Shown piece after piece: positions 26,546-35,948 of a stretch of 64,000 nt of DNA. The notes beneath the pieces were generated by a model. That model had not been told where the DNA came from and did not search any database. It saw nothing but the letters and a program-made list of their open reading frames with translations. How positions within the stretch are numbered: position 1 is the first letter of the stretch; each line of letters opens with the position of its first letter. The translations under genes were made by a program, and so were the position numbers. Origin of the DNA: Desulfurococcaceae archaeon. GTDB lineage: Archaea; Thermoproteota; Thermoprotei_A; Sulfolobales; Desulfurococcaceae. Location of the stretch: contig JAJHQS010000002.1 in the NCBI GenBank assembly GCA_020833225.1, positions 19,388 to 83,387 on the forward strand, given 5' to 3'.

Positions 26546-27088
26546 TTGTTTCTCATTACTACATCACATCGCTCTTCGCCTCGAGTTAGATCTCTTGTAA
26601 AAGACCTTGTAAGCGTGTTTCCAGGGGCTTTAAGAGTTCAGCGAGGACATAGAACACTTAACGACCTAGCTGTAGAAGCATATGTAAATAGATTAAAATA
26701 TGTTTTATTAGTCGGAGAGCTACATGGAAACCCTAAATTAATATCAATATATGAAGTCCTTGAAGAACCTGAGTTAAGGCTAGTAAAAATAGTTGATCTA
26801 TTACTTAAAGGCGTCAAGTTATCTAGAGAAAATCCTTCATCGGCGAGAATATATGGTGTTGAGACTTTAAGTGTTAATTACTCTAAGTGTATTTCTAGCG
26901 ACTGTTATCTCCTCGCAGACGTCTTAACTAAGATTTTTCAGCCTAGAATTAGTGAGAACCCGGATATTACAGTGATCTTGGATGAGGAAAAGTATATTGA
27001 GGTTAAATTTCAAGGTGTTCATGGAAAACTCGTGGGTCCAGTGTTAAGAGTACTTAGAGTAGTTAAGAGTGGTGATATTGAAACTTAG
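26546..27088 (+). CDS. Brix domain protein, probable ribosome biogenesis factor
   Basis: 180 residues from a TTG start. It shows the archaeal Brix/Imp4-like pattern: TTSHRSSPRVRSLVKDL, a basic RVQRGHRTLNDL, and a central VLLVGELHGNPKLISIYE. Eukaryotic relatives act in rRNA processing and subunit assembly. It overlaps the second pcc1 gene by about 14 bases. The role in archaea is inferred from the family. Confidence 0.85.
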   Translation: MFLITTSHRSSPRVRSLVKDLVSVFPGALRVQRGHRTLNDLAVEAYVNRLKYVLLVGELHGNPKLISIYEVLEEPELRLVKIVDLLLKGVKLSRENPSSARIYGVETLSVNYSKCISSDCYLLADVLTKIFQPRISENPDITVILDEEKYIEVKFQGVHGKLVGPVLRVLRVVKSGDIET

Positions 27089-27335
27089 AGTTGTATATAA
27101 AGTAGAATTAGACGATCGCTTGGTTGAAGCAGTGTATAAGGCACTTACACCTGAAATGTCAATACTGCCAGAGACTTGTAGAGGTGAAGTTAATATATCT
27201 CAGAGGACCCTTATATTGATCTTTGAGTGTTCTAGTCTTAGTAAAGTGAGAGCTTTAAATAATAATTTAATAAGTCTTCTCGCTCTACTATTAAGAATTG
27301 TAGGTGAATTAGAAAATGTCGGAAACTCAGCGTGA
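27075..27335 (+). CDS. KEOPS subunit Pcc1 family (second paralog)
   Basis: 86 residues. KLRVVYKVELDDRLVEAVYKAL and ALLLRIVGELENV match the Pcc1 fold. GTG 27069 overlaps the GGTGAT-like motif, so TTG 27075 is the more likely start. In other archaea a Pcc1-like gene also sits between the Brix gene and prefoldin beta. A separate paralog is present at 15312. Which one is the KEOPS dimeriser and which the Pcc2-like partner cannot be told here. Confidence 0.75.
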   Translation: MLKLRVVYKVELDDRLVEAVYKALTPEMSILPETCRGEVNISQRTLILIFECSSLSKVRALNNNLISLLALLLRIVGELENVGNSA

Positions 27336-27693
27336 GAAGAGTCTGCCACCAGAAGTTCAGCAATTAATAATTCAATATCAGACTCTCAGAGAACATTATG
27401 CTAGAATAGAGACAGAGCTAAGAACAGTTGAAGCTGAGCTGAGTGAAATAGACAGTATTAATGATGCTTTGAAAAACTTAGATGATAGTGTAGAGCTCTA
27501 TAAGAGTGTAGGACACGTGTTAGTTAAAAAGACACGCTCAGAGATATTAAGAGAGCTTGAAGAGAGAAAAGAATTACTCATTATTAGGAGAGATAAGTAT
27601 AAGAAGCAATTAGAATTCTTAAATAAGCAAATACAAGATCTCGAGAACAAGTTAAGAGATGCTTTAGCTAAACATGGGATTAGTGTTGGTTAG
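27316..27693 (+). CDS. pfdB: Prefoldin subunit beta
   Basis: 125 residues made of two long coiled-coil helices around a short beta region: LPPEVQQLIIQYQTLREHYARI at the start, VGHVLVKKTRSEILRELEER in the middle. It assembles as alpha2-beta4 and hands unfolded proteins to the thermosome. It overlaps the second pcc1 and the DUF3194 gene. Confidence 0.93.
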   Translation: MSETQREKSLPPEVQQLIIQYQTLREHYARIETELRTVEAELSEIDSINDALKNLDDSVELYKSVGHVLVKKTRSEILRELEERKELLIIRRDKYKKQLEFLNKQIQDLENKLRDALAKHGISVG

Positions 27694-28015
27694 TGAGGAG
27701 AGTAGTTCACAGAGAGATCAAGGGTACTTAGCTATACTGAGAAATCTACCATTAGAAAAACTCGAAGAAATATTACTAATAGTTGAAAAGAGTATTAAAG
27801 AATATCTTGATGAGAAGCTTAAAAGGCGTGGTGAATATACAATTGTAGCTAGTATTTCAAGAGGCGTTAGTGGCGTGGATTTAACCATAGATCTTCGGGT
27901 AAATCACTGTATTACGCCTCGCGAGAAGTGTAGTGATATTGTTAGTAGTGCGTTGAGTTATGCTAGGAGGCGGGTTGAGGAGTATTTAGAGAATTTAAGT
28001 GTAAGAAATTTGTAA
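27674..28015 (+). CDS. DUF3194 family protein, function unknown
   Basis: 113 residues with a coil-like start (LEKLEEILLIVEKSIKEYLDEKLKR) and a small beta part (GVSGVDLTIDLRVNH). The position after prefoldin beta matches the archaeal DUF3194 family, whose function is unknown. The start at 27674 is uncertain; GTG 27683 or TTG 27686 are alternatives because both lie within the overlapping stop region of pfdB. Confidence 0.65.
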   Translation: MGLVLVSEESSSQRDQGYLAILRNLPLEKLEEILLIVEKSIKEYLDEKLKRRGEYTIVASISRGVSGVDLTIDLRVNHCITPREKCSDIVSSALSYARRRVEEYLENLSVRNL

Positions 28016-28066
28016 TTTTATAAGAGTTTTAAGGGATTTAGACTCATTTATGAATAATAATGGTGT
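28016..28066 (+). promoter_or_regulatory. Promoter and leader of the EF-2 gene
   Basis: TTTTATAAG at 28016-28024 is a good TATA box directly after the DUF3194 stop. A start site near 28048 would leave a leader of about 24 bases carrying GGTG (28063-28066), which sits 5 bases before ATG 28072. This suggests that the EF-2 gene has its own promoter at the end of the exosome operon. Confidence 0.5.
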
Positions 28067-28071
28067 ATAGT

Positions 28072-30282
28072 ATGGTTAAATATAAGCAGACTATTGAAGT
28101 ATTAAGGATTATGAGGAACATTGATCAAATCAGGAATATAGGTATAACGGCACATGTAGATCACGGTAAGACGACATTATCAGACTCTCTACTTAGTGCT
28201 GCAGGATTATTATCAGAGAAGCTAGCTGGTCAAGCATTAGCACTAGATTATCTTGATGTAGAGCAGAGGAGGCAAATGACTGTTAAAGCTGCCAATGTGA
28301 GTCTCTACCACGAGTATAAGGGTAAGCCATATGTGATAAACCTTATAGATACTCCTGGACACGTAGATTTTCAGTCTAGGACACTTAGAGCTCTGAGAGC
28401 TATAGATGGAGCTATCATAGTAGTAGATGCTGTTGAAGGGGTTATGACGCAGACTGAGATGTATTTACGTGTAGCATTAGAAGAGCGTGTTAAACCAGTT
28501 CTCTTTATAAACAAGATTGATAGGCTTATTAAAGAGTTAAAATTGTCGCCTCAGGATATTCAGCGGAGGCTAGTACAGATCGTGAGAGATATTAACGTAC
28601 TTATTTCAAACTATGCTGATAAGGAGTTTCAAAAGGCGTGGCTTCTAGATCCAGCTAAGGGGCAAGTAGCCTTTGGCTCTGCTAGAGATAGATGGGGTCT
28701 TACAATACCCTTAGCTCAGCAGAAAGGTATAAAGATAAGTGATATTATTGATATTTATAATCGTGGTAGAGAAGCTGTAGCAGAATTGCAAAAAATCGCT
28801 CCACTACATGAGGCTGTATTAGACATGGTTGTTAAATATCTTCCTAATCCACGTGAAGCCCAGAAGTATAGGATACCTAAGATCTGGCATGGTGATGTTA
28901 ATAGTGAAATAGCAAAATACATGGTAGAGTGTGATCCTAACGGCCCATTAATAATGATGGTTACTGATGTTAAAGTAGATCCACATGCTGGCCTAGTAGC
29001 TACTGGTAGAGTGTTCTCGGGTACTGTAAAGCCCGGTGATGAAGTATGGCTTGTTAATGCTAGGACTGCTCAGAGAGTATTACAAGTAGGGCTCTACATG
29101 GGGCCTTATAGAGAGCTAGTAAGTGATGTTACAGCTGGAAATATAGCTGCTATACTAGGTCCTGATAAAGTGAGAGCTGGTGAGACTATTGCTTCAGCCA
29201 TGTTGAGAGATCAGATTGTCCCATTTGAGAGGTTTAGAATGATAACAGAGTCTGTTGTAACTGTAGCTGTAGAGCCTAAAAACCCACAGCAGTTAACTAA
29301 GCTTATTGATGCTCTCTACAAGCTACATCTTGAAGATCCAAGTCTTATTGTGAAGATTAATGAGGAGACTGGGGAGTATTTAATTCACGGTGTAGGGACG
29401 CTTCACATAGAAATAGCTCTCACACTACTAAGAGAGTTTTATGGGCTTGAAGTAGTGACAACACCACCTCTTATAGTGTATAGAGAGACTATTAGATCAG
29501 CTAGTCAAATATTTGAGGGTAAATCGCCAAATAAACACAACAAGTTCTATATTAGTGTAGAACCCCTCGACGAGGCTACAATAAAGCTTATACAAGAGGG
29601 TATTATAACAGAGGATATGGATTCACGTGAGAGGGCTAAGATTTTAAGAGATCACGCGGGCTGGGATACAGATGAAGCTAGGAGAATTATTGCTATAGAT
29701 GAGAACATAAATGTATTAGTAGATAGAACAGTAGGTGTACAATATCTCCGCGAAGTACGAGACACACTTATTCAGGGCTTTAGATTAGCTATGAGAGAGG
29801 GTCCACTAGCACACGAGCCTGTGAGAGGGTTAAAAGTAATATTACACGACGCAATAATACACGAAGACCCCGCTCATAGAGGACCAGCACAGATATATCC
29901 GGCTGTTAGAAACGCTATTTTTGCAGGATTTTTGACAAGTAATCCTACACTACTAGAACCAATACTTAAACTCGATATTAGAACACCACTTGAATATATT
30001 GGTAATATCTCGGTTATTATAACTAAGAAGCGTGGTAAAATATTGAATGTTGAGCAATCCGAGAACTTAGCACGTGTAATAGCTGAGATCCCTGTTGCAG
30101 AGTCACTTGACATAGCTGATGCTCTAAGAAACGCTACTGCAGGTAAAGCTATATGGGGTCAAGAGTTTAGTAGATGGGCTCCACTCCCAGATAGCATGTT
30201 AATGGATATGATAGCTAAAATAAGAACTAGAAAAGGTCTAAAACCAGAACCACCTAGAGTAGAAGATTTTATTAAGTTCTAA
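28072..30282 (+). CDS. Elongation factor 2 (aEF-2)
   Basis: 736 residues from ATG 28072, with GGTG 5 bases upstream; an earlier in-frame ATG at 28060 adds four residues. The GTPase has [25 protein letters not shown] and NKIDRL. The diphthamide loop [17 protein letters not shown] carries the modified His. It drives translocation on the ribosome. The C-terminal region ends [17 protein letters not shown] as usual. Confidence 0.97.
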   Translation: MVKYKQTIEVLRIMRNIDQIRNIGITAHVDHGKTTLSDSLLSAAGLLSEKLAGQALALDYLDVEQRRQMTVKAANVSLYHEYKGKPYVINLIDTPGHVDFQSRTLRALRAIDGAIIVVDAVEGVMTQTEMYLRVALEERVKPVLFINKIDRLIKELKLSPQDIQRRLVQIVRDINVLISNYADKEFQKAWLLDPAKGQVAFGSARDRWGLTIPLAQQKGIKISDIIDIYNRGREAVAELQKIAPLHEAVLDMVVKYLPNPREAQKYRIPKIWHGDVNSEIAKYMVECDPNGPLIMMVTDVKVDPHAGLVATGRVFSGTVKPGDEVWLVNARTAQRVLQVGLYMGPYRELVSDVTAGNIAAILGPDKVRAGETIASAMLRDQIVPFERFRMITESVVTVAVEPKNPQQLTKLIDALYKLHLEDPSLIVKINEETGEYLIHGVGTLHIEIALTLLREFYGLEVVTTPPLIVYRETIRSASQIFEGKSPNKHNKFYISVEPLDEATIKLIQEGIITEDMDSRERAKILRDHAGWDTDEARRIIAIDENINVLVDRTVGVQYLREVRDTLIQGFRLAMREGPLAHEPVRGLKVILHDAIIHEDPAHRGPAQIYPAVRNAIFAGFLTSNPTLLEPILKLDIRTPLEYIGNISVIITKKRGKILNVEQSENLARVIAEIPVAESLDIADALRNATAGKAIWGQEFSRWAPLPDSMLMDMIAKIRTRKGLKPEPPRVEDFIKF

Positions 30283-30287
30283 TTCAC

Positions 30288-30503
30288 TTAGAATTTAATA
30301 AGTTTATAAGTATTTTTACTTAATCTCATAGCTAAGCCAAGCTCATACATCTTAGAGAGCACTCTACCAGCACTCCTAGTTGAAGTAGCAAGTATTTTTG
30401 CAAGCTCATCAACCGAGATAAAGTAAATACCAGCCTCAATAAGCCTTAAATATAAATCATAGACATCTACAGCTACATGTACATAGCTCTTCACAATAAA
30501 CAC
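30288..30503 (-). CDS. Small winged-helix protein
   Basis: 71 residues. The second half (SVDELAKILATSTRSAGRVLSKMYELGLAMRLSKN) reads as a compact winged helix with recognition helix and wing. No other domain is visible. It lies between EF-2 and tRNA-Asn on the minus strand with its own AT-rich upstream region. It may be a regulator, but no target is suggested by the context. Confidence 0.6.
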   Translation of the reverse strand: MFIVKSYVHVAVDVYDLYLRLIEAGIYFISVDELAKILATSTRSAGRVLSKMYELGLAMRLSKNTYKLIKF

Positions 30504-30557
30504 CCAGTTAAATTAAATTACAGTTATAGCTGAGAGTAAAGTGAAACTTTTAGAAAA

Positions 30558-30659
30558 CGCCGGGGCGGGGATTTGAACCCCGGACCACCGGGTTTCCACC
30601 ACGGCTACTACTATGTGGGGTTAACAGCCCGGCGCTCTTCCAGGCTGAGCTACCCCGGC
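30558..30659 (-). tRNA. tRNA-Asn (anticodon GTT) with intron
   Basis: The minus strand begins GCCGGGGTAGCTCAGCC. The acceptor GCCGGGG pairs with CCCCGGC, with discriminator G. The T arm is GGGGTTCAAATCCCC. The anticodon stem CCGGG/CCCGG carries CTGTTA, giving anticodon GUU (30623-30625), followed by a 28-base insert before A38. After removal a 74-base tRNA remains. No CCA is encoded. Confidence 0.93.
30594..30621 (-). other. tRNA-Asn intron (canonical position 37/38)
   Basis: 28 bases between A37 and A38. CCAC and GTGG inside it can pair and form the bulge-helix-bulge structure recognised by the archaeal splicing endonuclease. The boundaries could shift by a base or two because A residues flank both sides. 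Confidence 0.75.
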
Positions 30660-30741
30660 TCCGAAACATTATTATTGTAATTAAAGGGTTTAAATCTTAA
30701 GTCCTAGTTGAGTAAGAGTTTTTCTCGGGGAGGGTTTAATG

Positions 30742-32034
30742 TCATGTTGTAATCTCTACTTCTTCACCGCTAGCTGGGATATATATGTTTATGTCTTCAC
30801 CAATAAACTCTTTCATCCTAGTTGAGAGTACTAGGGCTTCTTCGTAGTCTCCATGAACTATTATAATATTTCGTAGAGTATTCTTATATTGTAGAGTGTA
30901 TTTGACAATGTCATCTTTACCAGCGTGGCTGGAGAGATCTATCCACTCAATTCTAGCTTTAATAGGTCCGACGTCGTGTTGGAGGAGTTGACCTTCCTCG
31001 AGAATTCTATGTCCATTGCTGTTAACTGCCTGATAGCTTACTAAGATAATAGAGTTTTTTGAGTTATCGTAGAGTTTTTTGAGGTAATAGAGGCTTGGTC
31101 CACCTTTAAGCATGCCCGCTGATGCTACAATAACACATGGTTTTCTTACAATTTTCCTCCTCATAGAGGAGTCTGTGACGAAATTAATGTTCTCGACAAC
31201 TTTGTTAAAGAGAACTGGATCTCGAAGAAACCCCCTGTGTTTAGAATAGATCTCAGTAACATCTCTACTTAAGCCATCTACATATATGTCTAAGTATGGT
31301 GCATGTGTGTAAAGTAGTGTAATTACTTCTTGAGTTCTACCTACACTAAATGCTGGTATTAACGCTACTCCCCCACGATCTATAGTCTCTTCTACCACTT
31401 GGATAAGTCGCTCCTCCATTTTACCGCGTGGTGGGTGATTTCTAGATCCATATGTTGACTCCACTATTAATGTTGTTACTTTTAACGGAGCTGTATCTGC
31501 TGGTTTAAGTGTCCATGTCTGATTAGTATTAAAGTCTCCAGTATATAATATGTTCTCATCGCCCGGTGTTTCAATGTAGATCAAACTACTCCCAATAATA
31601 TGTCCTGCATTAAAAAACTGCACTGAGAAATCATCTACCTGTACTTCTTCACCATACTCAACAAACTGAGCGTTACTATTCATACGATCAAACTCCCTCA
31701 TTTCATAGTCAACGTAAAGTGAATTTAACCTCAGGAAATCTATTGTTAAAAGTCTAGCTACATCTATAGTTGGTCGTGTTGTTAATAGTTTTGGATTACC
31801 TGTTATATAGAGGTATGGTGCTGCACCTATATGATCTAGGTGTGCATGAGAGATCAGGACTGCAAGCACCTCTATAGGTCTCACATGTAATGGTAGTATT
31901 GGCCTATCTTTCTCGTCAAAGCTAACTCCATAGTCTAATAAGAGCTTCTTACCTACACTCTCAACGATAATAGCTGATCTGCCGACCTCTCGCCCCCCAC
32001 CAAGAACCTTAATTTTCAAGTACATAGCATACAC
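30742..32034 (-). CDS. Beta-CASP ribonuclease aCPSF2 (KH-less)
   Basis: 430 residues of the metallo-beta-lactamase/beta-CASP fold. HAHLDHIGAAPYL carries the HxHxDH metal site, and ESTYGSRNHPPRG and LPSSAG-like VASAGMLKGGPS follow. The end ISYQAVNSNGHRIL and HGDYEEALV fit CPSF73 relatives. It lacks the N-terminal KH domains of aCPSF1 and so corresponds to aCPSF2, an RNase with exo- and endonuclease activity in RNA maturation. Start ATG 32034 or 32025. Confidence 0.9.
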   Translation of the reverse strand: MYAMYLKIKVLGGGREVGRSAIIVESVGKKLLLDYGVSFDEKDRPILPLHVRPIEVLAVLISHAHLDHIGAAPYLYITGNPKLLTTRPTIDVARLLTIDFLRLNSLYVDYEMREFDRMNSNAQFVEYGEEVQVDDFSVQFFNAGHIIGSSLIYIETPGDENILYTGDFNTNQTWTLKPADTAPLKVTTLIVESTYGSRNHPPRGKMEERLIQVVEETIDRGGVALIPAFSVGRTQEVITLLYTHAPYLDIYVDGLSRDVTEIYSKHRGFLRDPVLFNKVVENINFVTDSSMRRKIVRKPCVIVASAGMLKGGPSLYYLKKLYDNSKNSIILVSYQAVNSNGHRILEEGQLLQHDVGPIKARIEWIDLSSHAGKDDIVKYTLQYKNTLRNIIIVHGDYEEALVLSTRMKEFIGEDINIYIPASGEEVEITT

Positions 32035-32080
32035 ACTCCAACTCGCATTTACCAGAGTTACACATCTTTAAAACATAGTA

Positions 32081-32482
32081 TTGAGAGTTAATATTAGAGG
32101 TGCTTTTAAAGTGATATCTCTAAGTCCACATGAGCTTAGAAGACTACTTAAGAGATATGGTGTTGAAGTTGAAGAGGTTAAAAGTGCAGAGAGAGTTGAA
32201 ATACACTTAGCTGATAAAGTCATTGTCGTAGATAAACCTCAAGTGTTAGTCTTTAAGATCGCTAAGCAAACGGTATTTCAAATATCAGGTGAGAATGTAC
32301 GTGAAGAACAGAGAAAGAGATCTGAGCAGGTAGAAGAGATCAAGGTGTCAGAAGACGATGTGAAATTTATTGTTGAATATACTGGTGTAAGTTATGAGAA
32401 AGCACGTGAAGCCCTAATTAAAGCTAAAGGTGATATAGCTAAAGCAATAATGATGCTCACAAGCGGTGAGAGTAAGCAATGA
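32081..32482 (+). CDS. nac: Nascent polypeptide-associated complex protein (archaeal NAC)
   Basis: 133 residues from a TTG start. A NAC domain (LLKRYGVEVEEVKSAERVEI, then KPQVLVFKIAKQTVFQISG) is followed by a UBA domain (VEYTGVSYEKAREALIKAKG). Archaeal NAC binds nascent chains near the ribosome exit. It overlaps polB1 by 4 bases, so the two are transcribed together. Confidence 0.9.
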   Translation: MRVNIRGAFKVISLSPHELRRLLKRYGVEVEEVKSAERVEIHLADKVIVVDKPQVLVFKIAKQTVFQISGENVREEQRKRSEQVEEIKVSEDDVKFIVEYTGVSYEKAREALIKAKGDIAKAIMMLTSGESKQ

Positions 32483-35076
32483 ATAATACACGCTTACATG
32501 GGGGAGTAGAACACATAGATCTAACTTTACCATTTAAAGGAAACTTCGATAAGATTATAAATACACCACACTACTTGTTAGGAGTTTATTATGATGGTAA
32601 ACTAGGTAGAGCTGTACTTGTTTTTCTCAGCGAGAGCGGAGATAAACTTGTTAAAATAATAGACCCCACGGGGCATCACCCCTATTTTTTAACAAATGAG
32701 AGTGTTGAGAATTTAAAGGTGAAGTTGAGTTCTGATAATTTAGTGCTTGGATTTGAAGAAGTTCAAAAAATAGATCCACTCACAATGAGGAGTATTAAAG
32801 TAGTAAAGGTAGTTACAAGAGATCCACTAGCTGTTAAAAAATTGAGAAATAAAGTTGAAACAGCATGGGAGGCTAAGATAAAGTATCATGCTAACTACAT
32901 ATTTGACCTTGGACTAATACCAGGTATGAAATACGTCATTACTAGTAGTAATGGGGTTTTCAAGATCTCTATTGTAGAGCCCTCTATACCGGAATCAACA
33001 CTAAAATCTATTGAGAAGCTATTTGAAAAAGAACCTGAAGAGGTAAAGAGTACTGCAAGACTATTTGCAGCACTCTTTGAAGAACCACCTCCATCTGCAC
33101 TCAGAGTTTCACTAGATGTAGAGGTGTATACTCCAATTAAGGGGAGAATTCCTAGCCCTAAGCTTGCAGAATACCCTGTTATAAGTGTGAGTATAGTTGA
33201 TAATAAAGGCTTTAAAAAAGTCTTTATACTATCTCGCCCATTTAAAAACAAGTTTACTTACGCATTAAACCCGAGGGAGTATCCTGTAGACGCAGAGATA
33301 GAAATATATGATTCCGAGGAGGCTCTTATACTAGAGGTTTATAAGACTATTTCAAAGTATCCTATAGTGTTAACTTATAATGGTGATAACTTCGACCTAC
33401 TCTATTTATACGTGAGATCTCTTAAACTCGGAATACCTAGGTCCATGATCCCTATTCAAATAAGGGAAGGTATGTTGGGATTAGAGACTAGTATACACCT
33501 AGATCTCTACAAGTTCTTTTCAAATAGGGCGGTGAAGAACTATGCTTTTGGAGGTAAATACCAGGAAAATAGGCTTGACGCTGTAGCCGACGCGTTACTG
33601 GGAATGGCTAAAATAGGCTTTGAAGAGACTATTAGCGTGATTTCTGCTGGACTTTTAGCTGCTTATAACTTGAGAGATGCTGAGATAACGATGAAATTAA
33701 CTACTTTCAGCGATGAGCTTGTATGGAAGTTAATAGTTCTCTTAGCTCGTATTTCTAAGACTAGTTTTGAAGAGGTTTGTAGAAAACAAATTTCGAGCTG
33801 GATACAAAATCTATTCTTCTGGGAACATAGGAGGAGAGGTTATTTAATACCAAATAAAGAAGATATAGCTAATCGCGTGAGATCCTCTACTAAAGCTGTT
33901 ATTGAGGGTAAGAAGTATGCTGGAGCACTCGTCATAGAGCCTCCTAAAGGAGTGTTCTTTAACGTGGCGGTTTTAGATATAGCATCACTATATCCGAGTA
34001 TTATAAAGAACTATAATCTCAGCTATGAGACTGTAGATATGGATTGGTGTAGTAGGAAAGTTAGTGTCCGCGATGAGACTGGTGTTGAAATACATAAAGT
34101 GTGTACTGATAAAATTGGTTTAACAGCATTACTCACAGGTATATTAAGAGACTTTAGAGTTGGAATTTATAAGAAGCGTGTAAAAGATAAGACATTAACA
34201 CCTGAGCAGAGAGTCTGGTATGATGTAGTACAGAGAGCACTTAAAGTCTTTATAAATGCTAGTTATGGTGTTTTTGGAGATGAAAAATTTGCGTTATACT
34301 CACCAGCTGTAGCTGAGAGTGTAACTGCTCTTGGTAGAGTTGCTTTTAAACACATTGTCTGTAAAGCGTCAGAAATGGGTGTAAAGCCATTGTATGGTGA
34401 TACAGACTCTATTTTTATATGGGCTTATAGTAGAGAACACCTCGAACTACTACAACAGTGGACTCAGCAAACTCTAGGTTTAGATATAGAGTTAGATAAA
34501 GAATTCACGTTTACAGTGTTTACTGGGTTGAAAAAGAATTATCTTGGAAGAACTACTAGTGGTGAAATAGAGATTAAAGGCCTTATGGTGAAGAAGAGAA
34601 ATACGCCAGAGTTTATAAAAGACCTCTTTAACGCGATAAATGATAGGCTTTCAAAAATAGAGTCTCCTACAGATTTCTCAGAGTTTATTGAGTGGCTTGA
34701 GAAGACATTGAAGTATTATTATGTTGGTTTAAAGCGTAAAGAGATCACGCTAGATCAGTTGAGTATTAAAACAACGTTGTCTAAAGATCCATCAGCATAT
34801 ACTAAAAGTCAACCATTCCACGTTAAAGCAGCATTACAGCTTAGAAGTCATGGTGTTGATGTTCACGAGGGTGATGTAGTACTTGTAGTTATAGTTAAAG
34901 GTGGTGGCGGCTATAAGCCTACACAATTAGCTAGGCAACATGAAGTAGATTCTGAAAAATACATTGAGAGGCTTAAATCAAGCCTAGAACAACTCTTATC
35001 AGCTATTGGTGTAGAGTGGGAGAGTATAATTGGGGGTGCTAGTTTAAGAAAATTTAGTATTTCTCATTCTTCTTAA
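32479..35076 (+). CDS. DNA polymerase B1 (family B, PolB1 type)
   Basis: 865 residues. Exonuclease motifs: SLDVEVYTP (D213, E215), NGDNFD and YNLRDAEIT. Polymerase motifs: DIASLYPSIIKNYNLSYETV, KVFINASYGVFG and YGDTDS. All look intact. The N-terminus (YYDGKLGRAV, TGHHPYF) and IDPLTMRSIKVVKVVTRDP align by eye with Sulfolobus PolB1/Dpo1, the main replicative polymerase, rather than PolB2 or PolB3. It overlaps the nac gene by 4 bases. Confidence 0.92.
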   Translation: MNNTRLHGGVEHIDLTLPFKGNFDKIINTPHYLLGVYYDGKLGRAVLVFLSESGDKLVKIIDPTGHHPYFLTNESVENLKVKLSSDNLVLGFEEVQKIDPLTMRSIKVVKVVTRDPLAVKKLRNKVETAWEAKIKYHANYIFDLGLIPGMKYVITSSNGVFKISIVEPSIPESTLKSIEKLFEKEPEEVKSTARLFAALFEEPPPSALRVSLDVEVYTPIKGRIPSPKLAEYPVISVSIVDNKGFKKVFILSRPFKNKFTYALNPREYPVDAEIEIYDSEEALILEVYKTISKYPIVLTYNGDNFDLLYLYVRSLKLGIPRSMIPIQIREGMLGLETSIHLDLYKFFSNRAVKNYAFGGKYQENRLDAVADALLGMAKIGFEETISVISAGLLAAYNLRDAEITMKLTTFSDELVWKLIVLLARISKTSFEEVCRKQISSWIQNLFFWEHRRRGYLIPNKEDIANRVRSSTKAVIEGKKYAGALVIEPPKGVFFNVAVLDIASLYPSIIKNYNLSYETVDMDWCSRKVSVRDETGVEIHKVCTDKIGLTALLTGILRDFRVGIYKKRVKDKTLTPEQRVWYDVVQRALKVFINASYGVFGDEKFALYSPAVAESVTALGRVAFKHIVCKASEMGVKPLYGDTDSIFIWAYSREHLELLQQWTQQTLGLDIELDKEFTFTVFTGLKKNYLGRTTSGEIEIKGLMVKKRNTPEFIKDLFNAINDRLSKIESPTDFSEFIEWLEKTLKYYYVGLKRKEITLDQLSIKTTLSKDPSAYTKSQPFHVKAALQLRSHGVDVHEGDVVLVVIVKGGGGYKPTQLARQHEVDSEKYIERLKSSLEQLLSAIGVEWESIIGGASLRKFSISHSS

Positions 35077-35154
35077 ACTCCTAGGTGAAGTTTAGAGATA
35101 TATGAGTATATATTACAGGCTTTAGTAATTTCGCTTAAGGAGAGGTCGAAAAAC

Positions 35155-35946
35155 GTGTTAGCTCTCTGGACTATTGTATTAATTATCATAGTGTTACTCA
35201 TTGTTATACCATTATTAGCTTCAGCTATAAAGATTGTTAAAGAGTATGAGAGGTTAGTTGTATTTAGACTTGGCAGACTTAGGGGTGCAATTGGCCCTGG
35301 ACTAGTTATAATAATACCTTTTATTGATACTGTTGCTAAAGTCGACTTGAGAACTATAACTGTTGATGTGCCTAAACAGGAGGTTATAACGAGAGATAAT
35401 GTTAGTGTGACTGTTGATGCAGTAATATATTATAGGGTTGTTGATCCAATAGCTGCTGTTACACGTGTAGCTAATTATCACTACGCAGTGAGTTTACTAG
35501 GACAAACTGTTCTAAGAGATGTTCTCGGACAGGCTGAATTAGATGATTTATTACAGAGGAGAGAAGAGCTCAATAAGAGGCTTTCAGCTATACTAGATGA
35601 AATGGCTATGCCATGGGGTATTAAAGTTACAGCTGTAACAATTAAAGCTGTTGAGTTACCTGAAGAAATGACTAGAGCTATGGCTAAACAAGCTGAAGCT
35701 GAGAGGTGGAGGAGAGCTCGTGTTATTGAAGCTGAGGGTGAGAGACAGGCATCACTAATACTTAGCGAGGCCGCGAAAATGTATGAAGATCACCCCGTGG
35801 CTTTAAGGCTACGTGAATTACAAACTCTCATTGAGATTGCCAGAGAGAAGTCTCTTGTAGTTGTAACAGAGACGGGTGGTGTTATAGGTAAGCTTGTAGG
35901 TGTTGAGAGGGCTCTTCGTGAGCAGGAAAAGAGACTTGGTGGTTAA
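35155..35946 (+). CDS. Stomatin/prohibitin family (SPFH) membrane protein
   Basis: 263 residues from a GTG start. One N-terminal membrane helix (TIVLIIIVLLIVIPLLASAI) precedes the SPFH domain (VKEYERLVVFRLGRLRGA, PKQEVITRDNVSVTVDAVIYYRV) and a helical coiled-coil end. Together with the next gene it forms the stomatin/STOPP pair known from Pyrococcus, in which the protease cleaves the stomatin C-terminus. The genes are 2 bases apart. Confidence 0.9.
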   Translation: MLALWTIVLIIIVLLIVIPLLASAIKIVKEYERLVVFRLGRLRGAIGPGLVIIIPFIDTVAKVDLRTITVDVPKQEVITRDNVSVTVDAVIYYRVVDPIAAVTRVANYHYAVSLLGQTVLRDVLGQAELDDLLQRREELNKRLSAILDEMAMPWGIKVTAVTIKAVELPEEMTRAMAKQAEAERWRRARVIEAEGERQASLILSEAAKMYEDHPVALRLRELQTLIEIAREKSLVVVTETGGVIGKLVGVERALREQEKRLGG

Positions 35947-35948
35947 AT

